From assembly GCA_016790075.1 (NCBI GenBank), contig JAEUPP010000069.1, forward strand, positions 124,001 through 188,000: a stretch of 64,000 bases of DNA, written 5' to 3'. Below are positions 9,501-16,922 of this stretch, one piece after another; position 1 is the stretch's first letter; the number at the start of each line of letters is the position of its first letter. The position numbers and the translations under genes are program-made. This DNA is from Rhodanobacteraceae bacterium (GTDB lineage Bacteria > Pseudomonadota > Gammaproteobacteria > Xanthomonadales > Rhodanobacteraceae). Below the pieces are notes generated by a model. It did no database searches. It had not been told where the DNA came from and saw nothing but the letters and a program-made list of their open reading frames with translations.

Positions 9501-11417
9501 GAATTCGCGCGTGCTGCTCAATGTGGCCGTGACGGGGTCGTAGCTGTTGGATCGCATCACGGCGCCGCCGCCGGCTTCGGTCACGGTGCCTACCTGGCCG
9601 ATGACCCAGCGTGTGGTGTTGTGGTGGTACTGGGTGGTCTCGCTGCGCGAATGCCCCAGGCTGCTCGCCCGCGTGACGCTGGTGGGGTTGGTATAGCGGT
9701 CAAACGCGGTGACCGTGCGCGAGAACGTCACGTTGCGCTGTGTGATGACCCGGCTGCGCTGCGGAATCGGCACTTCACCGCTGCGGTCGCAGTAGTAGCA
9801 CGGCTTCTTGCCCCATTCGGCCGGATACGGCTGGCCCGCTGGATTGCGCTGGTAGTCGATGACGTCGCTTCTGAGGATTTCGGACTGTGGCGTGCTCACC
9901 TCGCTGGCCAGCAGCAGGCCTTCCTCGGCGTTGTAGCGGTTGCTGAATTGATAACGCGTCCAGGCGCCGTCCGGTTCGGTGACGGTCACGGTGCGGGTGG
10001 TGGGACACGGCGCACCGGTGCACTCCGACGTCCAGCTCGCATTCAGTGGGCCGTAGTCGAACGACCAGACCAGCGGTGCACTCAGGCCCGGCCCGGTGAT
10101 CTGCTTGCGCATCAGCGCTACCACATCGGCGAATTTCGATTCGTGCGGCGATGTGGCATCACCAACGGACATGCAGCTGAACGGCACATAGGAGCGGCCA
10201 TGGCGCACGGTGCGGAAGGTGAACTCGCCACGCGCCCCGGAAGGATGGGTAATCGTCTTGATCACCGAACCCGACGGCGGCGTATTGATATCGGCGCAGT
10301 TGCGCCAGCCCAGTGCGCCGCCACCGATGGTGGGGGCGAGGTCGAATTCCCAGAACGTGCTGTCGGGCAGAATCACGCGGCGCAGGCGATTGTCCGCGTC
10401 GTATTCGTAGGTCCAGGTGCGTGACGTGGTGCTGGCAGTGGCAATGCGTCCGGCCGGGTTATAGGTCAAATCGATGGAACGGCCGTCACTGGCGCGGATG
10501 GCCTGCAGACGCAGCGGGTTGGCCGGATCAAACGTGTAGGTCACCCAGTTGCCAAAGCGGTCTTCGATGCGCGTGGGGAAGATGTACTGTTCCTCGCGCT
10601 CCAGGTACGACACCCAGTTGTTGGGAAACACACCGCCGGCGGCACTGACCGGAGTGGCATAAACCTTGGCAAACCAGTCGAAGAAGTACTTCGTGCCCTC
10701 GGGCGACACTACGAGAAACCCTTCGCCGGGAACGCCATTGGCGGTTGACGGCAGACAGGCGGCCACCCAGTTATTGCCGGCTGCCCAGCGGTAGCTGCGT
10801 CCGTCCACCGGCCGGTTGGCATTGCCGGGTGCGATCACCATCAGGGTCTGGTCACCCTGGCCTGGGATATACAGGCTGTTGCCATGCCAGTACTCGTAAC
10901 TGGCGAACGACCAGTGGTTGCCGCTGCCCATCACGGACGGCGGCTGTCCCTGCGCCGGGTTGTTGGAATCCACCGAACAGCGCTGATTTGCCTGTCCCGG
11001 CGTGGATACCTGCCAGCCGGAGGCCGCATTGCCCTCGGTGCGGGCAAACGTGCCGTGCAGGTGCGGCAAGTCCAGTTCCCAGTCGATGAACAAGCCTGGC
11101 GAGCGGGCGCCCATGGGCGCGGTGCGGTAGTCCACGCGATAGCGGCGCGTGAGGTTAACCGGCAACGCCGAGTTGCCCGGCACACGGATGTCCGTAGTGA
11201 CGAACTCCGTCGCGCCCGTGCTCAACCCGGTGCTGTCGCCAAACAGCGACGGCCCCAATGCCGCCACGCCGTAGCGCTGGCGTATGAACTCATCGGAATA
11301 GTCTTGTGCCGGGGTGACGGCCCGCTCGGCCAGTTCCTCATCTGGCGTTGCGGCAATGGCAAAAAATGGCAGAACACTCAATGCCGTTGCGGCGAGCCAA
11401 CGCGATAGCTTGAACAC
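6585..11417 (-). CDS. Secreted Rhs/YD-repeat polymorphic toxin with ParB/Srx-like C-terminal tip
   Basis: About 1610 residues from GTG 11417; a TTG at 11438 in the same frame is the other candidate start. The N-terminus is a signal peptide (KLSRWLAATALSVLPFFAIA). Then come a beta-rich N-terminal domain and a long array of YD/RHS repeats (YDANQRL, YDTLNRLKT, YTPDGLL, YDPLDNLRR and others) forming a toxin-enclosing shell. The Rhs core ends with YMQARYYDPYAGRFMATDPV and NVDPDG at about residue 1430. A hydrophobic Gly/Ala stretch follows. The last ~80 residues read LVKRLASDMKKNGFD and IDGHHRTEAAKKAGIDEIPV, matching the ParB/sulfiredoxin-like fold (compare ParB GERRxRAA). The tip region is AT-rich relative to the core. 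Nuclease-type toxicity is inference. There are no VgrG or T6SS genes nearby; Sec export is indicated. Confidence 0.9.
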   Translation of the reverse strand: MFKLSRWLAATALSVLPFFAIAATPDEELAERAVTPAQDYSDEFIRQRYGVAALGPSLFGDSTGLSTGATEFVTTDIRVPGNSALPVNLTRRYRVDYRTAPMGARSPGLFIDWELDLPHLHGTFARTEGNAASGWQVSTPGQANQRCSVDSNNPAQGQPPSVMGSGNHWSFASYEYWHGNSLYIPGQGDQTLMVIAPGNANRPVDGRSYRWAAGNNWVAACLPSTANGVPGEGFLVVSPEGTKYFFDWFAKVYATPVSAAGGVFPNNWVSYLEREEQYIFPTRIEDRFGNWVTYTFDPANPLRLQAIRASDGRSIDLTYNPAGRIATASTTSRTWTYEYDADNRLRRVILPDSTFWEFDLAPTIGGGALGWRNCADINTPPSGSVIKTITHPSGARGEFTFRTVRHGRSYVPFSCMSVGDATSPHESKFADVVALMRKQITGPGLSAPLVWSFDYGPLNASWTSECTGAPCPTTRTVTVTEPDGAWTRYQFSNRYNAEEGLLLASEVSTPQSEILRSDVIDYQRNPAGQPYPAEWGKKPCYYCDRSGEVPIPQRSRVITQRNVTFSRTVTAFDRYTNPTSVTRASSLGHSRSETTQYHHNTTRWVIGQVGTVTEAGGGAVMRSNSYDPVTATLSSTREFGQPATTFTYHPDGTVWTQADGANQTTTFTNYRRGIAQNIALPDNNAQSAIVNDEGEITSVTNAAGYTTQYRYDLGGRLARIIHPSGDTPAWNDTTLTFVPITNTEYGIAANHWKQTVSTGNARTETYYDALWRPVLSRSYDTASLAGTQRMVLRRFDAQGRETFASYPKANIGSITDPVDGTTTQYDALGRITDVRAASELGTLTTSIRYRDGFQTEVSNPRRYVTTTTFQVFDEPSEAAPVTIQAPLGITTTIARDVFGKPTAITRSGLYNGVMNSATRSFVYDANQRLCKTIEPERGATVQDYDAANNRWWSASGQNLPSTAACDRGSVAASQKTVFGYDTLNRLKTTTFGDGSPPIDRTYTPDGLLETISADNSTWTTVYNRRRLMRSETLRLGTTDYPLSYTYTPNGHVASLSYPDGVAVAYAPNALGEATQVGNYASGITRHANGALANLSYGNGIAHTTQQNTRGLPSRSTDAGVLDDGYTYDENANVAVITDHLNGDFTRTMIYDGRDRLTSATNTARWDGAHTFVYDPLDNLRRSTTQKYGDWTHEYNAVTQRLDRIAFTGPGGASIITYGYDTRGRANARSTSGDAQTFTVDQADRVTGVTGVQSASYSYDGHGHRTRITKSGITTVQVYSQAGQLMYQSSPASNGIFRSGFQTSDTPYSASTGGNKRYVYLGRHLIAEDGTTGRRYIHTDALGSPINTSNSTGAVSARNDYKPYGWGPSPQSTPSFTGHVADAETGLIYMQARYYDPYAGRFMATDPVGASPDSFNRYWYANNNPYRNVDPDGRETASVTLRLPWNDSGGTLGEKLGAAVGLATLGVASISGGAFVATFAATTSSVGLTGAAIVHTPEIVTIGTIGAEATAAVSGVQGPTTVDLPAAGAAVPKLIRTNPKNLIPTQTKNEISGSLVKRLASDMKKNGFDQSKPIDAVRNERGRLEIIDGHHRTEAAKKAGIDEIPVNVWDR

Positions 11418-11976
11418 CGAATTCTCGTTAAGTGTCAATTACAAAGCCTGCATCGGTGGGTGACGATGGGGCATGTCCGACAAGTTTCCTGCCAACCGCC
11501 AGCCAAAGCGCTGCGCTTTGCTCCATACGCAGCCGTCAAATGCAACAGGCACACAAAAAACCGGCGCTGCGGGCAGAAGGATACTTCCACTTCCGCAAAG
11601 CTCGCCATGCGGACCGGCAGTACAGGCTTTTACACCCCGAACAACAATAGCCGCGGGCTCATCCCGGCGACGCGCACTGACTGTACTGGCACAGGATGTT
11701 CGGCATGGGCCTGGGCGAGGCTCAGTATCGGCAAATCCAACTCAGTTACGGCCTTGGCCGATGGTCAGGCATTGCCGCCAAGGATGATGCAACCCGCAGG
11801 CCGCCGCTATCCGTCGCGACGTGGTGCAGACTGCTCACCGGATACAGGTCTCAGCCAGATTGTTTTCCCGATCACACGATCGGCGTAGAGGCCACTGTCA
11901 ACCGATTCACATCCATTGCGTTGACTGCGCGCCGAGCTCGCACTACTGGAGTGCGGCCAATCATCAAGGAGTAGTT
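11418..11976. other. Gene-free stretch between the Rhs gene and the Notum-family gene
   Basis: No convincing coding frame on either strand. It should contain the divergent promoters of the two flanking secreted-protein genes, but no clear -35/-10 pair stands out. No repeat or RNA gene is recognised. Confidence 0.45.
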
Positions 11977-13224
11977 ATGCCGACACTCACGCAGGGGCTG
12001 GCTGGCTTAGGTCTGTCGCTGGCTGTGGCGCTTGGCAGCACCCTCGCCGCCCGGGCAGACGACAGGGAAGCCACCGCAACACAATTGGAACCATGTACGC
12101 CTGGCGAATTGGACTGTTGGCAAACGGTAAAACCGGCCTTGGTCGACACCCGCTGGGCAGACGCCCGCTGCAACGACGGCACACCCGGTGGCTACGATTT
12201 CCGGCCGTCGCCAACGAGATCCAACGAATGGGTGATTCTGTTTGAAGGCGGCGGCAGCTGCGACGACCTTACTTTGTCCTGCGCACAACGCAGCACGAAT
12301 CTGACAACAACCTCAATCGCTGGAAACGGCCAATGGACACGGGCTGCGCGCGAAGGCGTACTGAATCCGCGCGCCAACGTGAACCCGGACTTTCATTCGG
12401 CCAACATGGTGCAGCTGCACTATTGCTCCAGCGATCAATGGTCAGGCGCAACGTCGCAGCGGCGAATAACCTCGGCAACCCCGCAATGTACCAACGAGGC
12501 GGATTGCGGCTGGTTCTTCTCCGGACGTGCGAATGCACGGCGAGCCATCGAGTCGCTGCGCCGCGATCATGGTCTGCGCGATGACGGCAGCCAGCGCGTG
12601 CTGTTCGTCGGAACCTCGGCCGGCGGATTCGGGCTTGCGGCGAATGCCGAAGCAATGACTGCGCTGCTGCCAAACACCTACGCTGCGGATGGCCTGCGCT
12701 TCGTTCTCGACGGCGCATTTGTGCTGGACGGATGGAACGTACCCAGGCATTACATTGGTGACAGCAATGTCACGTCGGCTGACAAGGTAGCACTGCAGAA
12801 CTGGCGATTCTGGCGCGCCGCTTATGAAACGTTCTGTGAGGAAAAAATCAGCGCGGCAGGTCGCCACCCTTCGCTGTGCACGTTCCTCTCGATCGACTAC
12901 ACCTATCTGACGGCGCGGCCGCCGAACGGACTGGGTCTTGCCGTGCTAGTTCAGAACAGCACGCTGGACTATGCCGCCATCAAGCGCCTGCACCTGACGT
13001 TGACCAACGACCCCGCACGCCAGGTGTGGCGCTGTGAGATGACGGAGGCACTGAGCGCAGCACCCTGGTTATTCAGCAGTGGCGAGGTCTATCACACGCT
13101 GACCGCGAGCAACCGGTTTCTCGCGGGTTCGCCCGACAGCGGAACCTATCGCGATTTGCTCGGTGAATTTTGGCACGGCGCAGCACCACGCCGGATTGTT
13201 CTCAACAATCCACCTTGCCCGTAA
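11977..13224 (+). CDS. Secreted pectin acetylesterase/Notum-family serine hydrolase
   Basis: 415 residues from ATG 11977, which has AAGGAG six bases upstream; the longer open frame has no such site. A signal peptide ends near ARAD. The mature protein follows the PAE/Notum pattern: GGYDFRPSPTRSNEWVILFE then GGGSC (oxyanion region), NPDFHSANMVQLHYCSSDQW, FFSGRANARRAIESL, and the nucleophile elbow VLFVGTSAGGFG, where the Ser of GTSAGG is catalytic. There are many cysteines, consistent with export. The family removes acetyl or acyl esters from polysaccharides or proteins; the substrate here cannot be told. It stands alone. Confidence 0.85.
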   Translation: MPTLTQGLAGLGLSLAVALGSTLAARADDREATATQLEPCTPGELDCWQTVKPALVDTRWADARCNDGTPGGYDFRPSPTRSNEWVILFEGGGSCDDLTLSCAQRSTNLTTTSIAGNGQWTRAAREGVLNPRANVNPDFHSANMVQLHYCSSDQWSGATSQRRITSATPQCTNEADCGWFFSGRANARRAIESLRRDHGLRDDGSQRVLFVGTSAGGFGLAANAEAMTALLPNTYAADGLRFVLDGAFVLDGWNVPRHYIGDSNVTSADKVALQNWRFWRAAYETFCEEKISAAGRHPSLCTFLSIDYTYLTARPPNGLGLAVLVQNSTLDYAAIKRLHLTLTNDPARQVWRCEMTEALSAAPWLFSSGEVYHTLTASNRFLAGSPDSGTYRDLLGEFWHGAAPRRIVLNNPPCP

Positions 13225-13762
13225 ATTCCCATAGCAAGGCGCACTGGGACATTGCCAGTGCGTCGCTGCACCTTGCGGTGCGGCGATTCAAGACGCTGCC
13301 TTTTTGACCTGCATAGGCGACCGAAGCAGCCAGCCGGATGGGGCAGGAAAGCAACCGTCATCTGCCCGCGGACGGACACTCGGCCCCCGGCGAAACCGGG
13401 TCGCGAAACCGGGACATCCACTTTTCATTTCACGCCCAACCAACGCCCAACCAAGGGGTATTCACCCTACGGTCACTAGTCCTGCTGGACTGACCAGACA
13501 CCGGCACGTGGTCCGGGCCCGATGTCATCTTCGGCGCGGCGTTCGACGCCGCGATACCCGGAGCCCCCGGCGTCAGAACGGTTATTGCTCCGACAGGATA
13601 GACAACGGGTGTGAAAGGGTGGGTACAGGAAATTCAAAAGTCCATTTTTGGCAATCTGGCGGGCAGGCAGCGGTCGTGCAGGTGCCGGTTGGGGCTCGGG
13701 TCGGTCGCAGGCCGCTTGCCGCGCCCCGATGGCGTCAACTGCGTGCAGCGCGTCCCTGCAAG
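13225..13762. other. Gene-free stretch with a weak hairpin
   Basis: No gene. A hairpin CGCTGCACC-ttgc-GGTGCGGCG at about 13264-13285 is followed 11 bases later by a short T tract (CTTTTTG) and might end the upstream transcript. A short motif (13628-13655, GGAAATTCAAAAGTCCATTT) resembles sites near 5042 and 56297. Otherwise nothing is seen. Confidence 0.4.
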
Positions 13763-14860
13763 TTATCCGCCCGCCTTCCCGGCATGCACCACTACATTTT
13801 CCGGCGCACCTTCTATGCCTCGACGCAGTGTGGCCTCGATGTAGCGTGCTGATGTGACGACGATGGGCCAGGCGACGCGATGTATTGCATCGACATCGTC
13901 GCCATCGAAGGTCACGCTCGGACTGAGGCCAATGACCAGCGCCTGCGGTGGCCGATGGAGCAAGCCCTGATCACGAAGCCGTGGCGTGATGCTGTTGATC
14001 AGCGTTTTCCAGTCGTCGGGCGTGCTGCCATCGGGAGTCGGCGTGGCGAGGGTGTACCGCTGAGGGCAAATCGCCATGGCTGCGGGGTGATTGCGGTAAT
14101 ACAGCAGGTTCAGGGTCTGCGTCTCGTAGTGAAGCAATGAGCCCTGAAACCAGGGCGCAAAGAACAGGCTCTCGTACCACCGCCCCGGAAAGCTGCGTGG
14201 CGGTCGATAACAGGGATGGCGCGCTTTCAGCTCTGCAGCAAGCATGTCGAAATAGGGCTGAAGGCCGAGCGCAGCGATCGCGGCATCGTTCTGAGCAACG
14301 ATCTCCTGAAGGTGGTTCCAGAGCGCTTCTGGACTCAGCGCCCGTTGTTCCGCGTGCGGCAGCGGTACGCCGCGCGGCAGCTGGCTTGCGCGGCGCTCAT
14401 ACTCAGCGCGGCCGAGTTCCTGACTTGCGTCGCTTTGATCCGCGGCGCGACACCATTGCGCGAACTCCGCGTCGCTGCATTCAAAATGCTCGCGGTACTG
14501 CGCCATGAACTCGACGAAATCCGGGTAGTGATCGACCGTGCCGCGTGACAGCTGCGGGTCGTCCCCTTGGTAACCCTCGCCGGAAAATTGCGCCATCAGC
14601 CTATGGAGCTTGCCGTAGACCACGCGCGCACCGCTGCTCATGGACAGACTCAGGCGAATCTCCTCGGGTGTGATGTCGACATCGCCAAAATGCTCACTCA
14701 GCGCGGTAACGCCGTTCGAATGAGGCTCGATCTCGATATCTGGTTCGTGCTGGCGCAGTATCGCGACCGCCCTGGCAACGCGATCGATTGTTGCCTGTTT
14801 GCCTGTGTTACCCGAGTTCTCGGGGATCTTGGGAAGTGTCAGGAAAAAATCGTAGGACAT
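13763..14860 (-). CDS. Hypothetical protein, unknown family
   Basis: 365 residues starting MSYDFFLTLPKIPENSG. An upstream in-frame extension exists (to 14965) but is Arg/Ala rich and unlike the rest. The protein is soluble and acidic, with aromatic clusters (FPGRWYESLFFAPWFQGSLL, QTLNLLYYRN) and a conserved-looking C-terminal block VIGLSPSVTFDGDDVDAIHR. There is no signal peptide or membrane helix. I do not recognise the family. The ribosome binding site is weak (a GGAG 12 bases before the ATG). It lies between a secreted hydrolase and the TIR/STAND operon but in opposite orientation to both, so no functional link is claimed. Confidence 0.65.
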   Translation of the reverse strand: MSYDFFLTLPKIPENSGNTGKQATIDRVARAVAILRQHEPDIEIEPHSNGVTALSEHFGDVDITPEEIRLSLSMSSGARVVYGKLHRLMAQFSGEGYQGDDPQLSRGTVDHYPDFVEFMAQYREHFECSDAEFAQWCRAADQSDASQELGRAEYERRASQLPRGVPLPHAEQRALSPEALWNHLQEIVAQNDAAIAALGLQPYFDMLAAELKARHPCYRPPRSFPGRWYESLFFAPWFQGSLLHYETQTLNLLYYRNHPAAMAICPQRYTLATPTPDGSTPDDWKTLINSITPRLRDQGLLHRPPQALVIGLSPSVTFDGDDVDAIHRVAWPIVVTSARYIEATLRRGIEGAPENVVVHAGKAGG

Positions 14861-15395
14861 GTGATCAGTGGCTCCAGTCAGCATCCGACAGGGGGCGAGT
14901 TCAAGCGGCGCTGTGACGCGTAGCGGGCCCGCTCCTGCTCGCCTCTTTTCGCGGCGGAGTCGCATGACGTATCCGTCCCCGCCCGACCTGCACTAATTCT
15001 TGCTGGTCAATCTGCGCGATGTCCAACCGTTCAGCGCGCTCGGTGGCAATCACTCGCGACGGCGAATTTCCAACGGTCGAGTCAGCCCGTTTCGCAAACC
15101 GGGCCTGAGCGGCACGATTTCCGCTGACATCAAAAACTTGCTCTCCGAATCTGGTTTCTGGCGATCTGTCTGCTTACCCAGAACAAGAAGGGTATCTCGG
15201 CGCTGTCGCTGCGTCGGCAACGGGGTGTTTCCTGCAACACGGCCTCGCCGAGCAAGCGCAAGCGGATGCCGGTCATGGCTGGCGCTCGCAGGCCCTGATC
15301 GGTTCAGTTGTCCATAGCCGCGCCGTACCCGTGGGCTGCAAGCTCTGGCAGACTGGTCACTCGCCGCAATGACGGCCCTGCGAGAGGACGCGCCG
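14861..15395. other. Gene-free stretch upstream of the TIR/STAND operon
   Basis: No convincing gene. It separates the unknown minus-strand gene from the plus-strand TIR/STAND operon and must contain the operon promoter, but no clear promoter hexamers could be assigned. Confidence 0.4.
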
Positions 15396-16922
15396 ATGAC
15401 CTTCGAGCAGCACGCTTTCATCAGCTATGCGCACATCGACAATCAGCCGCTGACACCGGATCAGAAAGGCTGGGTGACGCAGTTCCACGCGACCCTTGCA
15501 ACCATGCTGAGCCAGCGCCTCGGCGAGAAGGCGCGTATCTGGCGTGACGACAAACTTGACGGCAACGACGCATTCAGCGACGAGATCCTCGACCAATTCG
15601 CGAAAACGGCGATGCTGGTGTCGGTGCTGAGTCCGCGCTACCTGAAGTCGGACTGGTGCACGCGCGAACTGCGCGCTTTTCTCGACGCCGCGGCTGCGAC
15701 CGGCGGTGTGACCGTCAACAACAAGAGCCGGTTGTTCAAAGTTGTAAAGACGCCTGTCGACTCTGCTGCGTTGACGCTGCCGGAGGAAGCGCAGCGCACA
15801 CTCGGCTACGAATTCTTCGAACGTGCGGGCGACGACGGCGAACTGAAGGAACTCGACCCGGCGTTCGGCGAGCAGGCACGCCAGCAGTTCCTCGGCAAGC
15901 TGAGCAGTCTTGCGTGGCAGATGGCGAAGAGCCTGAAGTTGCTGGCCGAAGCGGCCGATGTGACGGCAGCCGCGGGCAAGACTGGCGCGACCATCCGCGA
16001 CGATGCAGGCAAGGGCGCCGTGTACATCGCCAGTTGCGGGCGCGATCTGCATGCGGTTCGCGAGCAACTCGCCACGGACTTGCGCAGGCACGGCTACGAG
16101 GTGCTGCCAGTGCAACAGTTGCCGGTGACAGCCGACGGGCTATCGCGCGAAGTACGCACGCTGCTCGAACGCGCGTCGCTGTCTATCCACTTGATCGGGC
16201 AAAGCGCGGGGCCGATCCCGGATGGGCCGGATGAGCGCTCCGCGGTAATGCTCGAAAACGATCTGGCCGCCGCCTGCAGCCGGGAGCGCGGACTACGCCG
16301 CGTGATCTGGCTGCCGGACGGCGTGCGCGGCGAACGCGACGAGCAGCAAGCCTTCATCGACGCCCTGCAGTCCGACGCCAGGCTGCAGTTCGGCGCAGAT
16401 TTGCTGCGCGGCGACGTCGAGGCGCTGAAACATGCGGCGCACGCCGCGCTGCAGCGCGTGTGCCGGGACGCCGCGACCAAGGTGCAGCCTGCCGACGATG
16501 GTGTGCAGGTCGTGCATCTGCAAATGAGCGAAGCCGACCGCACCGCAGCGGTCCCGCTGATCAAGATGCTGCGGGCACGCGGTGTGCGAGTGACGATCCC
16601 GGTGTTCGTAGGCGATGCGGCAGCGCTGCGCCAGGCGAACGCGCAACTGACCGCGGACTGCGACGTGCTGCTGCTGTTCTACGGCGACGGCGACGAAATG
16701 TGGAAGTTTCACCAGCAAAACGACTTGCGCAAGCAGGCCGCCACGCTGCAACGCGTCAGGCCGCGGCGCGACGTTCTGTTGCTCGCACCGCCACAGACGC
16801 CAGACAAAGCGCTGATTCAGGCACTCGCAGAAGCGAACACCATCGATGCCAGCAGCGGCTTTGACGACGCCACACTCGCGCCGCTGTGGGCTGTGCTCGC
16901 GCCAGGTGGAGGACTGCCATGA
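15396..16922 (+). CDS. TIR-domain protein with three TIR-like modules
   Basis: 508 residues from ATG 15396, preceded by GAGAGGA; an earlier ATG at 15369 is in frame but lacks such a site. Residues ~5-110 form a TIR domain: HAFISYAHIDN, RIWRDDKLDGNDAFSDEI, AMLVSVLSPRYLKSDWCTRE. E91 of WCTREL is at the position of the NADase glutamate. Residues ~210-310 form a second TIR-like domain (VYIASCGRDLHAVREQLATD to SIHLIGQSAG). A third at ~370-470 (VQVVHLQMSEADRTAAVPLI to DVLLLFYGDGDEMW) looks degenerate. The stop overlaps the next start as ATGA, so it is translated with the STAND NTPase. TIR enzymes commonly cleave NAD+ in defence systems; that activity is inferred from the first domain only. Confidence 0.85.
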   Translation: MTFEQHAFISYAHIDNQPLTPDQKGWVTQFHATLATMLSQRLGEKARIWRDDKLDGNDAFSDEILDQFAKTAMLVSVLSPRYLKSDWCTRELRAFLDAAAATGGVTVNNKSRLFKVVKTPVDSAALTLPEEAQRTLGYEFFERAGDDGELKELDPAFGEQARQQFLGKLSSLAWQMAKSLKLLAEAADVTAAAGKTGATIRDDAGKGAVYIASCGRDLHAVREQLATDLRRHGYEVLPVQQLPVTADGLSREVRTLLERASLSIHLIGQSAGPIPDGPDERSAVMLENDLAAACSRERGLRRVIWLPDGVRGERDEQQAFIDALQSDARLQFGADLLRGDVEALKHAAHAALQRVCRDAATKVQPADDGVQVVHLQMSEADRTAAVPLIKMLRARGVRVTIPVFVGDAAALRQANAQLTADCDVLLLFYGDGDEMWKFHQQNDLRKQAATLQRVRPRRDVLLLAPPQTPDKALIQALAEANTIDASSGFDDATLAPLWAVLAPGGGLP

